A stretch of DNA of 26,888 nucleotides from CAZPBO01 sp964584815. Its GTDB lineage: Bacteria > Planctomycetota > SKW154. The stretch is taken from NCBI GenBank assembly GCA_964584815.1, contig CAZPBO010000029.1, forward strand, positions 1-26,888, written 5' to 3'. Positions 7,499-16,170 of the stretch are shown piece after piece. Each line of letters begins with the position of its first letter. Within the stretch, counting starts at the first letter, position 1. Below the pieces are notes generated by a model, which saw nothing but the letters and a program-made list of their open reading frames with translations, ran no database searches and was not told where the DNA came from. The position numbers were made by a program, and so were the translations under genes.

Positions 7499-8257
7499 AT
7501 GGCGCGGATTAGACTCGCCAAACTCCTCGCCGATGCTGGTTTTACATCCCGCAGAAAGGCGGAAAACTTAATCCGAGAAGGACGCGTCACTGTCAACCAC
7601 AGAGTCGTCACAGAAATCCCCACCCTTGTTGACCCCGAAAAAGACATCATCCGCGTTGACGGAAAGCGGATAAAACCATCAAAAAAGGTCTATCTACTCC
7701 TCAACAAGCCGAAAGGATATGTCTGCACAACCGCCAAAAGGGAGAAGAGTGTGATGGAGTTTGTGGGAATGTTTGCGCAAAGGCTCTATCCTGTAGGGCG
7801 GCTTGACAAGGATTCAGAAGGACTTGTCATACTGACAAACGACGGGGAGTTGGCGTATCGTTTGACACATCCACGGTTTGGGGTGGAAAAGGAGTATCTG
7901 GTTTATGTGAAGCCACGGGCGGATACGGCAACCCTTAAGGAAGCGGAAAGCAAAGGGGCGTGGTCGTCAGAAGGCAAACTGCGCGTAAAATCAATAAAAC
8001 TGCTGCGGCACCAAAAAGACGGCTCTTGGTTGAGTGTGGTGAGCGTTGTGGGCAAGAGAAGGATTGTGCGGCGTCTGTTAGCGAAATTCGGTTACAAGAC
8101 CAAAAAACTTGTGCGTGTGCGGATAGGAGCGATAATGGATGAGTCGCTGGCGCCGGGCAGGTGGCGCTATCTGCGGCACAGCGAACTACGCGCGCTTTTT
8201 GAAATGGTCGGTCTTGAGGCGCAAAACAATGGCGCATCAAACTGTCCTAATCCTTGA
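7499..8257 (+). CDS. rluB: Pseudouridine synthase, RsuA/RluB family
   Basis: Cytoplasmic enzyme that isomerises uridine to pseudouridine in rRNA, most likely 23S (RluB type). An N-terminal S4 RNA-binding domain (about residues 3-50, RLAKLLADAGFTSRRKAENLI) is followed by the catalytic domain. LLLNKPKGYV is at about 66-75, and GRLDKDSEGLVILTNDG holds the catalytic Asp103. The usual EGRNRQVRRM motif is diverged to VVGKRRIVRRLL. Its length of 252 residues is normal for the family. RsuA (16S) and RluB (23S) targets cannot be told apart with certainty. The 3' end overlaps the guaA start by 29 bases, and no clear ribosome site precedes its own ATG, so translation may be coupled to the lipoprotein gene upstream. 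Confidence 0.85.
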   Translation: MARIRLAKLLADAGFTSRRKAENLIREGRVTVNHRVVTEIPTLVDPEKDIIRVDGKRIKPSKKVYLLLNKPKGYVCTTAKREKSVMEFVGMFAQRLYPVGRLDKDSEGLVILTNDGELAYRLTHPRFGVEKEYLVYVKPRADTATLKEAESKGAWSSEGKLRVKSIKLLRHQKDGSWLSVVSVVGKRRIVRRLLAKFGYKTKKLVRVRIGAIMDESLAPGRWRYLRHSELRALFEMVGLEAQNNGASNCPNP

Positions 8258-9752
8258 CATGGGTAGCCAATACACCCAACTCATAGCACGACGCATCCGC
8301 GCAAATTCCGTCTTCTGCGAAATCGCCCCCCCCACGCTTAAAAAACTCCCCAGCAACACTATCGGCGTTGTCATATCCGGCAGTCCCCGCTCCGTTTATG
8401 ACAAAGACGCACCCTACCCCGCAATCAACCCATTCAAAGCAGGTATTCCTGTTCTGGGAATATGCTATGGTATGCAACTGCTCTGCAAAGAAGGCGGATG
8501 CCGTATAAGCCGTGCAAAGAAGCGCGAATACGGACGCGCAAATTTGGAAATCCTCAACCCCAACCACCTCTTCCACAACCTTCCCCGCTCCTTCACAGTT
8601 TGGATGTCCCACGGCGACCAGGTGGAGGAGTTGAGCAACGATTGGAATGTTCTGGCAAAGACCGCCACCTGCCCAGTGGCGGCTGTCAAACATAAAAAAC
8701 TGCCAATCTTTGGAGTCCAATTCCATCCTGAGGTCGTCCATACACAATTCGGAGAGGGAATTTTACACAACTTTCTGTATCGTGTCTGCGGTGCTACAGG
8801 TGACTGGCAGATGGGCGATTTCGTTGAAGAGACAGTGGAGAAAATCCGCCGCCGTGTCGGCAGCGCAAAGGTCGTTCTGGGACTGTCGGGAGGGGTGGAC
8901 TCATCCGTTACGGCAGCGTTGATAGAGCGCGCCATCGGCAAAAACCTCACCTGCATCTTCGTTGACACAGGACTTCTGCGCAAAGGGGAAGCAGCAGAAG
9001 TTGTGGCGGCGTTTAAGGAACGGGTCAACCTCGTGGCAGTGGACGCATCAGAGCGGTTTCTGAAAGCGCTGCAAGGCGTGAAAGACCCAGAAACAAAACG
9101 GCGCATTATCGGACATCTCTTCATAGAGGTCTTTGAAGAAGAGGCACGCAAAGTTGGCGCATCTTTCCTCGCACAAGGAACCCTTTACCCAGATGTGATA
9201 GAGTCAGCAGCAGGATTCGGCGGACCCACAGCACGCATAAAGAGCCACCACAATGTTGGAGGGCTGCCTGAGCGGCTCAACCTTAAATTGCTGGAGCCGC
9301 TGAGATTGCTTTTGAAGGACGAGGTAAGGGAAGTCGGCAAAATTTTGGGACTGCCTGATGAGTTGATTTGGCGCCATCCGTTCCCGGGTCCAGGACTTGC
9401 AGTGCGCATTATCGGGGAGATAACACCACATAAACTAACGATTCTAAAAGAAGCAGACGCGATATTCATAGAGGAGATAAGAAAAGCAGGGCTCTACAGG
9501 CGGATATGGCAGGCGTTCTGTGTGCTGCTTGATGTGCGCAGCGTCGGTGTGATGGGGGATGAGCGGACATACGAATCTGTTGTGGCATTAAGGGCGGTGG
9601 AATCCACGGATGGAATGACGGCGGACTGGTTCAGAATGCCCTACGAGGTGCTGGATAGGGTAGCGCAGCGGATAACGCGGGAGGTGCGCGGCGTCAACCG
9701 CGTCGTCTACGATATAACAAGCAAACCACCAGGAACAATTGAATGGGAGTAA
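8229..9752 (+). CDS. guaA: GMP synthase (glutamine-hydrolysing)
   Basis: Converts XMP, ATP and glutamine to GMP, the last step of de novo guanine nucleotide synthesis, in the cytoplasm. The class I glutamine amidotransferase domain has the nucleophile in GICYGMQLL (C79) and VQFHPEV (H166, E168). The ATP pyrophosphatase domain begins with the P-loop GLSGGVDSS (about 218-226), and the dimerisation domain ends GTIEWE as in the family. Its 507 residues are close to the usual 510-525. ATG 8229 is chosen because MAHQTVLILDMGSQYTQLIA matches the family N-terminus; a longer in-frame start at 8139 would lie well inside the pseudouridine synthase gene. No purine riboswitch fits upstream since the gene overlaps its neighbour. 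Confidence 0.97.
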   Translation: MAHQTVLILDMGSQYTQLIARRIRANSVFCEIAPPTLKKLPSNTIGVVISGSPRSVYDKDAPYPAINPFKAGIPVLGICYGMQLLCKEGGCRISRAKKREYGRANLEILNPNHLFHNLPRSFTVWMSHGDQVEELSNDWNVLAKTATCPVAAVKHKKLPIFGVQFHPEVVHTQFGEGILHNFLYRVCGATGDWQMGDFVEETVEKIRRRVGSAKVVLGLSGGVDSSVTAALIERAIGKNLTCIFVDTGLLRKGEAAEVVAAFKERVNLVAVDASERFLKALQGVKDPETKRRIIGHLFIEVFEEEARKVGASFLAQGTLYPDVIESAAGFGGPTARIKSHHNVGGLPERLNLKLLEPLRLLLKDEVREVGKILGLPDELIWRHPFPGPGLAVRIIGEITPHKLTILKEADAIFIEEIRKAGLYRRIWQAFCVLLDVRSVGVMGDERTYESVVALRAVESTDGMTADWFRMPYEVLDRVAQRITREVRGVNRVVYDITSKPPGTIEWE

Positions 9753-9806
9753 TTTTGGCTTGCCATAAAGCCCTCATTTTGGTTGAATAACCCTCCATCA
9801 GTGACC

Positions 9807-9822
9807 GTCCCCATAACGGGAC
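9807..9822 (+). other. Small hairpin in leader of beta-barrel gene pair
   Basis: GTCCC-CATAAC-GGGAC is a perfect 5-bp stem with a six-base loop, 5 bases upstream of the GGAGG ribosome site of the first beta-barrel gene. No T-run follows, so it is not a terminator; it may be an operator or a leader structure. I found no convincing promoter in this 87-base gap. Confidence 0.3.
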
Positions 9823-9839
9823 ACATTGGAGGAATGGCT

Positions 9840-10541
9840 ATGCGGCTGATGATGGCTGCGGTTGTTGTTCTTTCTGTCGGAGTCGCATCAGCAGACGACG
9901 ACCTGCTACGGATGCTTTTCACCAACACACCGTTTCAGGTGAAGACCGAGAAAGAAGAGACGAAAATCAAACAGGAAACGAAGCGCCATCTCTTCTTCCC
10001 AGGTGGGGTAGCACCAAGAATTCCACGCTCTTTAATCAGACCAACGGTTGGCGCACGACTGGGCGTCTTTGTTCCCACATCGGCGGAGGTCTCCCGTCCC
10101 GACGCCGCTGTCTCACTCGGACTTTTCTTCCGCTTCCCCATCCATCCCCTCTACAACATCGGACGCTTTGAACTCGCCTTTGACACCGCCGCTATGCATA
10201 TGTCTATGGACCGCTACCAAAACGGTTCCCTATACGACGATGTCTGGGAAGACTATATGGAGGTGACCTTATCCTACCTCTTCACCTTCCCGCGCATATA
10301 TCGTTACGCGCCCAATTTTTACCTCGGCTTCGGGTTCGGCTTGGCAGACGAATCGCGCACATACCGCCGCTCAGGCTCCACTGTTGAGGAAGTGGATGAG
10401 AACTCCGCCCTTTTCATCGCTCGCCTCGGATGGGACTCCTACAACTTCTTCGCCTTTGAAGTCTCCATTCGCGTCCTTACAGACTCACAACGAAACATAA
10501 CCTCTATGGTTTGCGTTTCCTTCTGCGTCCATTTTCCTTAA
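9840..10541 (+). CDS. Outer-membrane beta-barrel-like protein, copy 1
   Basis: Predicted exported protein of 233 residues, probably a small outer-membrane beta-barrel; function unknown. A signal peptide (MRLMMAAVVVLSVGVASA) is followed by a short charged stretch and then alternating hydrophobic/polar strands with many Gly and aromatic residues, for example FYLGFGFGLADE and ALFIARLGWDSYNFFAFEVSIRV. It ends in a strand with a penultimate aromatic (VHFP). GGAGG at 9828-9832 best fits ATG 9840; in-frame ATGs at 9783 and 9834 are less well placed. It is a clear paralogue of the next gene, 11 bases downstream, with matching blocks around the N-terminal LL..L and F.V, the FRFP/LRFP stretch, and the LGWD block near the C-terminus. 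Confidence 0.65.
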   Translation: MRLMMAAVVVLSVGVASADDDLLRMLFTNTPFQVKTEKEETKIKQETKRHLFFPGGVAPRIPRSLIRPTVGARLGVFVPTSAEVSRPDAAVSLGLFFRFPIHPLYNIGRFELAFDTAAMHMSMDRYQNGSLYDDVWEDYMEVTLSYLFTFPRIYRYAPNFYLGFGFGLADESRTYRRSGSTVEEVDENSALFIARLGWDSYNFFAFEVSIRVLTDSQRNITSMVCVSFCVHFP

Positions 10542-10552
10542 GGAGGTAAGGT

Positions 10553-11206
10553 ATGAGGCTCTGTATCGCGATTCTGGCTGCAGTCTGCATAACAGGGGTT
10601 GCGCAGGCGGACCAGTTGCTTGACTATCTCTACGGAGTGGGCAACTTTCAGGTTGTGCGCAGGGAAAGGACGGTTTTGCCGCCTGAGGCGGGCGCACCGG
10701 CAATGCCAAAAGCGCTCACCCGCGGCGTCATCGGCTTCAATATCGGCGGGCTTATCCCACTTGCTTCCCGAGATGAGAACCCATCAGGCGCCCTTGGTGT
10801 AGGCTTCCTTCTTCGCTTCCCTTTAAGACCGGGACTGCCGATGGGTCGTTTTGAGGTAGCCGCCAATGTTGCCGTCACTAAGATGTTACGCGACAAACCT
10901 CTCGGTGTGGACGAGTTCTACGAGGAATACTGGGAGTTGGATATCTGCTACCTCGGTCATTTCGGCAGAGCGCGGCATATGCTCAACCCGTTCTGGGGAA
11001 TCGGTCTTGGTTATGCCTCTGAGTCGGCAGTCACAGAAGTCGGCTCATCCACATCCCGCGATACAGAAACCACAGCACTTTTCATCCTGAAACTGGGCTG
11101 GGACACCTTGCGCGGCATCTCCCTTGAGTTCTCAATAAGATGGCTGCTCAACACCGACTGCAACATATCGTCTATGGCGGGGCTGTTCCTGTCGGTCTAC
11201 TTCTGA
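10553..11206 (+). CDS. Outer-membrane beta-barrel-like protein, copy 2
   Basis: Predicted exported beta-barrel-like protein of 217 residues, paralogue of the preceding gene. Signal peptide MRLCIAILAAVCITGVAQA. Shared blocks include GFLLRFPLRPGLPMGRFEVA, NPFWGIGLGYASES and ALFILKLGWDTLRGISLEFS. It ends LSVYF, and a C-terminal Phe is the usual signal of outer-membrane barrels recognised by the BAM complex. A strong AAGGAGGT site precedes the ATG. The two genes differ mainly in strand-connecting loops, as expected after an old tandem duplication. An intrinsic terminator follows at 11234. Confidence 0.68.
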   Translation: MRLCIAILAAVCITGVAQADQLLDYLYGVGNFQVVRRERTVLPPEAGAPAMPKALTRGVIGFNIGGLIPLASRDENPSGALGVGFLLRFPLRPGLPMGRFEVAANVAVTKMLRDKPLGVDEFYEEYWELDICYLGHFGRARHMLNPFWGIGLGYASESAVTEVGSSTSRDTETTALFILKLGWDTLRGISLEFSIRWLLNTDCNISSMAGLFLSVYF

Positions 11207-11233
11207 AAAGTTACTGTCTTGCGTAGAGGAGTT

Positions 11234-11265
11234 GAGGGCGGTAAAATCACCGCCCTCTCTTTTTT
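11234..11265 (+). terminator. Intrinsic terminator just upstream of serS
   Basis: A perfect 9-bp stem (GAGGGCGGT / ACCGCCCTC) with loop AAAATC is followed by TCTTTTTT. It lies 27 bases after the second beta-barrel gene and ends 13 bases before the serS start codon. It could end the barrel transcript or act as an attenuator for serS. Confidence 0.85.
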
Positions 11266-11278
11266 CGGAGATGGAGCA

Positions 11279-12556
11279 GTGCTTGACACTGGCTTTGTGC
11301 GCGATAGGGCAGATATTATCCGCGACGCAATGCTTAAACGGGGCTATGACACCGCACCACTTCAGCGTCTGCTTGAAATTGACGCCCGCCGCCGACAACT
11401 CATCACAAAAACAGACCAACTCCGCCACAAACGCAAAGAGTTGAGCAAGAAAATCGGTCTTCTGCGCAAAAAAGGTGGCGAGGCAGAAACGCTCATCAGG
11501 CAGGTGCAGCAGGTGAAGACCGAACTTGAGAACACCGAAGCAGAACTCAAATCGCTCCAGACCCAGTTCAACTCCTTGCGTCTTCTTCTGCCCAACATCC
11601 CTGACCCCGATGTGCCTGTTGGACAAGATGAGAGCGCAAATGTGGTTGTGGAAACCTGTGGTGAGGCAGAGGAGGCAGACTTTGAGGTAAAACCACACTG
11701 GGAGGTGGGCAAGAAACTGGGGATTCTGGATATGGAGCGGGGAGCAAAGGTAGCAGGCTCACATTTCCCGTTCTTCTTGGGAGACGGTGCCCGTCTTGTT
11801 CGTGCCTTGATAAACTTTATGCTCAACCTCCACACCAACCGCCACGGATACAAGGAGGTCTCGCCACCACTGCTCGTCAACCGTCAGGCAATGCTCGGCA
11901 CAGGACAACTTCCCAAGTTTGAGGATGATATGTATCAAACCTCAAGGGACGAACTTTTCCTTGTGCCGACAGCGGAGGTGCCGCTTGTCAACATACACGC
12001 CAACCAGACATTGTCGTTTGCGCATCTGCCGCTGCGCTACACCGCCTACACCCCCTGTTTCCGCAGAGAAGCGGGCGCATACGGAGCCAGAACACGCGGA
12101 CTGCTGCGAGTCCATCAGTTTGACAAGGTGGAATTGGTCTCCTTCACGACACAGGAACGGTCAGAGGAGGAGCATCAACATATGCTGTCGTGTGCCAAGA
12201 CGGTGCTGGATGAGTTGGGGCTTGTGTATCGGGTTGTGCTTCTGTGCACGGGAGAGTTAGGATTTGCGGCGCGAAAATGCTATGACATAGAAATATGGGC
12301 ACCCGCAACCAAACGATGGCTTGAGGTCTCCAGCGTCTCCAACTGCGGCGATTTTCAGGCAAGGCGTCTTGGCATCCGTTACCGCGAACCCGGCGGCAAA
12401 ACGCGCCTCTGCCATACCCTTAACGGCTCAGGCGTGGCGCTGGCGCGTCTTATCGCCGCCATCCTTGAGCAGTTCCAAAACCCTGACGGCAGCGTAACGC
12501 TCCCAGAAGTTCTGCGCAAAGATATGGGCAAAGAGAAACTGGAGCCACCGCTGTAA
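11279..12556 (+). CDS. serS: Seryl-tRNA synthetase
   Basis: Charges tRNA-Ser with serine in the cytoplasm (class II synthetase). The N-terminal arm is a long antiparallel coiled coil (about residues 25-115). Motif 2 is visible as CFRREAGAYGARTRGLLRVH, where FDKVEL follows, and motif 3 as LEVSSVSNCGDFQARR with a later GSGVALARLIAAILE. GTG 11279 gives 425 residues and an N-terminus LDTGFVRDRADIIRDA that fits the family. An upstream in-frame start at 11219 would place the intrinsic terminator inside the gene. GGAG at 11267-11270 is the likely ribosome site, directly after the terminator's T-run. The metallophosphoesterase gene follows after 12 bases. Confidence 0.95.
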   Translation: MLDTGFVRDRADIIRDAMLKRGYDTAPLQRLLEIDARRRQLITKTDQLRHKRKELSKKIGLLRKKGGEAETLIRQVQQVKTELENTEAELKSLQTQFNSLRLLLPNIPDPDVPVGQDESANVVVETCGEAEEADFEVKPHWEVGKKLGILDMERGAKVAGSHFPFFLGDGARLVRALINFMLNLHTNRHGYKEVSPPLLVNRQAMLGTGQLPKFEDDMYQTSRDELFLVPTAEVPLVNIHANQTLSFAHLPLRYTAYTPCFRREAGAYGARTRGLLRVHQFDKVELVSFTTQERSEEEHQHMLSCAKTVLDELGLVYRVVLLCTGELGFAARKCYDIEIWAPATKRWLEVSSVSNCGDFQARRLGIRYREPGGKTRLCHTLNGSGVALARLIAAILEQFQNPDGSVTLPEVLRKDMGKEKLEPPL

Positions 12557-12568
12557 GGGGACGCGGCG

Positions 12569-13495
12569 GTGAGGATTCTCGCCACAAGCGACCTGCATTA
12601 CGCCGACCATATGGGACGAGCCGTTAAGTTGGCGGAAGCCGCAAGACGCGTTAAGTTTGACATCCTCATCATCGCAGGAGATATCGCCTCCGGAAACCCC
12701 GACCATTATCGCCGCGTTCTGTCCCTTTTCGGTCGCCTATCACAGCCAAAACTTGCCGTCTTCGGCAATCACGACCTCTGGGTGGCACCCGAAGACGGCG
12801 ACTCCTTAGAACAGTTTGACATTCTAACGCCCGTGTTTGAGGCGTTCGGCTTCAGCGTTCTGGACAGCGCGCCCGCCATCATTGACAATGTCGGATTCGT
12901 CGGCAATGTCGGCTGGTATGACTACTCCTTCCGCCGAACCAATCCCGCTTTTGCCCCTTATGTGCTCGTTCTACGGCAGGACGGCTCCGTCTGCCGCTGG
13001 GACGAGATGACCGATGCAGATTATGCCACAAAACGCCTAACATACATAGACCTGCGCCGCTCAACCGCACAACTCGGAAACCCAAAAGCGGTCATCGGTC
13101 GCTCCCAATGGCTGGACTGGCGCTTCGTAAAACTCCCTTACTCCGACGCCGAATTCACAAAGATTTGTGCTCAACGCCTGCAACGCGACATTGAACGCAT
13201 CCACGACTCCGTCTCAGAGATTGTATGCGTCACCCACCATGTTCCATTTGCAGAACTGGTGGTGGTGAAGGACGAGCCGGGCTGGGATTTTGCCAACGCC
13301 TTTGTGGGGTCAGCACTACTTGGGCAGGTGATGCTTCCATACCCAAAGGTGAAAACGGCGATATGCGGACACACCCACCGCCATTGCTCCGCACAGGTTG
13401 GGCATATATTCTGCTGCGATGTCTCCGCACGGTCAGGTGGAGCGCTTTTCCTTATTGACACAGAAAAGGCGGAATGCCGCCGCGTCGCACCATAA
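12569..13495 (+). CDS. Calcineurin-like metallophosphoesterase
   Basis: Predicted cytoplasmic metal-dependent phosphoesterase of 308 residues; substrate unknown. The metal-binding motifs are in order: SDLHYADH (D8, H10), AGDIASG (D37), FGNHDLW (N and H at about 66-67), VTHHVPF and a C-terminal GHTHRH. It has no signal peptide or membrane segment. The start is GTG, 12 bases after serS, with AAGGGGA as a weak ribosome site, so it is probably co-transcribed with serS. The family includes nucleases, cyclic nucleotide phosphodiesterases and protein phosphatases, and the sequence does not decide between them. Confidence 0.85.
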   Translation: MRILATSDLHYADHMGRAVKLAEAARRVKFDILIIAGDIASGNPDHYRRVLSLFGRLSQPKLAVFGNHDLWVAPEDGDSLEQFDILTPVFEAFGFSVLDSAPAIIDNVGFVGNVGWYDYSFRRTNPAFAPYVLVLRQDGSVCRWDEMTDADYATKRLTYIDLRRSTAQLGNPKAVIGRSQWLDWRFVKLPYSDAEFTKICAQRLQRDIERIHDSVSEIVCVTHHVPFAELVVVKDEPGWDFANAFVGSALLGQVMLPYPKVKTAICGHTHRHCSAQVGHIFCCDVSARSGGALFLIDTEKAECRRVAP

Positions 13496-13518
13496 TCCAA
13501 CTCCACAAATCAGGCGCC

Positions 13519-13546
13519 TTGACGAACACACAACAAACGCTATAAT
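13519..13546 (+). promoter_or_regulatory. Sigma70-type promoter of rtcB
   Basis: TTGACG (-35), a 16-base spacer and a perfect TATAAT (-10), ending 28 bases before the rtcB ATG. The best promoter in the window by eye. Confidence 0.75.
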
Positions 13547-13574
13547 CCTCTGGACATCCTTTGGAGATTGAGTG

Positions 13575-15011
13575 ATGGAACTGGTGCGTCTGGACGACTA
13601 CAGATGCGTGATACCACGCCACGGCAAAATGCTTGTTGACGCAAAACTGTTCATATCGGAAAACCTCTTCACCGAAGACACCGCGCTTGAGCAACTGTGT
13701 GACGCGGCGTCGCTGTTCTCCGTCAAACACGCAATAGGCATGCCCGATATTCATCAGGGATACGGCGTGCCGATAGGCTCGGTGGTGGCGCTTGAGGGAG
13801 CGATAGCGCCCGCAGCAGTAGGATATGACATAAACTGCGGAATGCGCCTTATCCTCACCCCATTAGACTACGACGATGTCAAAGACAAACTGACTCTGCT
13901 TGCCAAGACACTGCGCCGTTTCATACCACTGGGCGAGGGAAAACGCAATATCCGCCTTCCCAAAGCCAAGTTCAACTCTATCCTTGAGGGCGGACTGAAG
14001 GCGTATCTTAAAACCGACACGGGTAATGCCGACTTAGAGGATTTCAGGCGTGAGGATGAGGAGCGGGCGGATATGGAGCGGGTTGAGGACAAAGGCTCAA
14101 TGAAAGGTGATGTAAGGGCGGTGAGTCAGAAGGCTTATGAACGGGGACATACACAATTAGGAACCCTTGGTGGCGGCAATCACTTCATTGAAGTTCAGCG
14201 CGTGCAGAAGGTGTTTGATGAGAAACTGGCACAGCGTTTTGGTCTGCGTAAGAACCAGATAACCGTTATGATACACTCCGGCAGCAGAGGGTTTGGGCAT
14301 CAGGTGGGCGGGGAGTATATGAAGTTGGCGAGGAAACTGAACGCAAAGCGCAGTCCCAACAACTACCTCTGCTTTCTTGAGAGCGACACCGAAGAGGGGC
14401 GCCGCTACATAGGAGCGATGCACGCCGCCGCAAATTTCGCCTTTGCCAACCGCCAGATTATGTGCGCGTTTGTGCGCGGCGTTCTGCGCACCATATTCGG
14501 CGAGATGGAACTGCCCATACTCTATGATGTGCCACACAACATTGCAAAATATGAAGTCCACGGAGAGCGAGGTATGTGGGTTCACAGAAAAGGCGCCACC
14601 CGCGCCTTCCCTCCAAGCCGTATGAAGCAGACCCAATGGAGTGATGTAGGACAGCCCGTTCTGATACCAGGCTCTATGGGAACAGCGAGTTATGTGCTTG
14701 TGGGGACAGAGGAAAGCAGCGAGAGTCTTCACAGCGTGAACCACGGGGCTGGGCGTGTGATGAGCCGCACCGCCGCGCGCGGACGATACAGAAAAAGCGG
14801 CAAAAAACGCTCCAAACCCGCACTCATATCCGATGAGGAGTTCTGGGAAGCGATGAAGCATATCGTGCTTGTGTGCGAAGACCGCCGCGCCATTAAAGAA
14901 GAAGCACCACAGGCTTACAAAGATATTGACGCGGTAATTGAGGTCGTGACAGGCGCAGGACTCGCCAAAGCCGTCGCACGACTTGTTCCGCTTGCCGTTC
15001 TTAAGGGATGA
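13575..15011 (+). CDS. rtcB: tRNA-splicing / RNA-repair ligase RtcB
   Basis: GTP- and Mn2+-dependent ligase joining RNA 2',3'-cyclic phosphate or 3'-phosphate ends to 5'-OH ends, for RNA repair or tRNA processing. Metal and guanylate ligands are all visible: DINCGM (C88), GGGNHFIEVQ (H203), HSGSRGFGH (H234), DVPHNIA (H321) and NHGAGR (H390, the histidine guanylylated in the family). HRKGATRAFP and PGSMGTASYV are further signatures. At 478 residues it is of the long, archaeal-like form rather than the roughly 410-residue E. coli form. ATG 13575 fits the GGAG site at 13563-13566; the GTG one codon earlier is less likely. No archease, rtcA or rtcR gene is adjacent, and it has its own strong promoter. 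Confidence 0.95.
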   Translation: MELVRLDDYRCVIPRHGKMLVDAKLFISENLFTEDTALEQLCDAASLFSVKHAIGMPDIHQGYGVPIGSVVALEGAIAPAAVGYDINCGMRLILTPLDYDDVKDKLTLLAKTLRRFIPLGEGKRNIRLPKAKFNSILEGGLKAYLKTDTGNADLEDFRREDEERADMERVEDKGSMKGDVRAVSQKAYERGHTQLGTLGGGNHFIEVQRVQKVFDEKLAQRFGLRKNQITVMIHSGSRGFGHQVGGEYMKLARKLNAKRSPNNYLCFLESDTEEGRRYIGAMHAAANFAFANRQIMCAFVRGVLRTIFGEMELPILYDVPHNIAKYEVHGERGMWVHRKGATRAFPPSRMKQTQWSDVGQPVLIPGSMGTASYVLVGTEESSESLHSVNHGAGRVMSRTAARGRYRKSGKKRSKPALISDEEFWEAMKHIVLVCEDRRAIKEEAPQAYKDIDAVIEVVTGAGLAKAVARLVPLAVLKG

Positions 15012-15025
15012 TACGCTCTTTTTTG

Positions 15026-15053
15026 TTGAAGCGCGGCTTTAAGACGCTATCCT
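15026..15053 (+). promoter_or_regulatory. Possible promoter of bpsA-speD
   Basis: TTGAAG (-35), a 16-base spacer and TATCCT (-10), 27 bases before the bpsA ATG in the 69-base gap after rtcB. A weak match; read-through from rtcB is also possible since no terminator hairpin is seen. Confidence 0.3.
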
Positions 15054-15080
15054 TTTGCAACGGTAAAAGGGGGGATAAGG

Positions 15081-16151
15081 ATGGAGCAAACACTACGGCA
15101 GGCGGCGGAAAAACTGCGCAACTATCCCGTCACAAAACGCGACCTTGAGCGCTTCCTCTGCGTCGTCGCAGAACGCCAACCAGTTGACCTTTGGGATGTC
15201 ATTCACTACTCAGATGAATATGTGCGTGTCGTGATGGAGATTTTTGAAGTTCTGAAGAACGAAGGTTTTGTTGATGTGGACGGTGAAGGGCGCCTCACTC
15301 TGACGGAGAAAGGGAGGAATCTGATGGAAGAGGTTGGCGCCCGCGCCGCAGAAGTGCCCACCATCACATCGCTTGCGTCCTACGGCATAGAGTTGCCCCC
15401 GAAATGGCAGAAGATTCTGGAGGAGGTGCGCAGACTGTATACGGAGGTGGTGCCAAAAGATGCGTATGACCAGGCGCCGCTTCTGCCTGAAGCCGCGGTG
15501 CGCAAAGCGTTCTACATCTACGCCCGCGGCGATGTCGCAGGCAAACGCGTCGCCACCGTCGGCGATGACGACCTCCTCTCCATCATCTTCGCTTTGACAG
15601 GAGAAGTAGAGCAAACACTGGCTCTGGACATAGACGCAAAACTGCTTGCGACGATTAGCGAATACGCAAAGGAACGGCGACTACCTGTTGAGACACTGCA
15701 GCACGACTTGCGTGAGCCGCTGCCGCAAAATGTGCGCTCTCAATTCCACACCTTTGTCACCGAACCACCAGACACAGTGGATGGAATAACACTCTTCGTA
15801 AGCCGCGGTGTTGAGTTGCTTAAAAGTGAGCCCGCGATGGTCGGTTATTGCGGCATCTCCACCACCGCCTGCCCGCCAGCAGGAATCGCCGAAATCCAAA
15901 AACGCTTCACAGAAATGGGACTTGTAGTGTCAGTCTGGTTGCCGAAGTTCAACCAATATCCTCCTGTGCGAACAGAGTTAAAACATGTGGAGGTTCCCGA
16001 TTTCTACGACCCGTTCTATCCTCCGAAAAAAGTCTGGTATATAAGCGACCTTGTGCGTATAAAGACAACAAGGTGTTCGCGTCCATATTATGAGGGAAGA
16101 TTTGAAGGAGAGATAGCGGATTACGAGAAGGATGCGGCACGGTTCAGGTAA
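15081..16151 (+). CDS. bpsA: Branched-chain polyamine synthase (N4-bis(aminopropyl)spermidine synthase)
   Basis: Transfers aminopropyl groups from decarboxylated SAM to spermidine to make branched polyamines, which stabilise nucleic acids at high temperature. An N-terminal winged-helix domain (about residues 15-85) is followed by a linker and a Rossmann-like aminopropyltransferase domain. VGDDDLLSI (about 160-168), ALDIDAKLL and TEPPDTVDGITLF (about 227-239) fit the SAM-binding and catalytic motifs of the family. TTRCSRPYYEG lies near the C-terminus. The 356 residues match the usual length of about 350. The ribosome site GGGGATAAGG precedes ATG 15081. speD follows after 19 bases, which supports the pathway. 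No spermidine synthase (speE) gene is in the window. Confidence 0.88.
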   Translation: MEQTLRQAAEKLRNYPVTKRDLERFLCVVAERQPVDLWDVIHYSDEYVRVVMEIFEVLKNEGFVDVDGEGRLTLTEKGRNLMEEVGARAAEVPTITSLASYGIELPPKWQKILEEVRRLYTEVVPKDAYDQAPLLPEAAVRKAFYIYARGDVAGKRVATVGDDDLLSIIFALTGEVEQTLALDIDAKLLATISEYAKERRLPVETLQHDLREPLPQNVRSQFHTFVTEPPDTVDGITLFVSRGVELLKSEPAMVGYCGISTTACPPAGIAEIQKRFTEMGLVVSVWLPKFNQYPPVRTELKHVEVPDFYDPFYPPKKVWYISDLVRIKTTRCSRPYYEGRFEGEIADYEKDAARFR

Positions 16152-16170
16152 TGTTTAAGGGAGGGGCGCG

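Noticed and set aside
8139..8228. N-terminal extension of guaA
   Set aside because: The extra 30 residues are a shadow of the pseudouridine synthase gene, and family members start near MAHQTVLILD.
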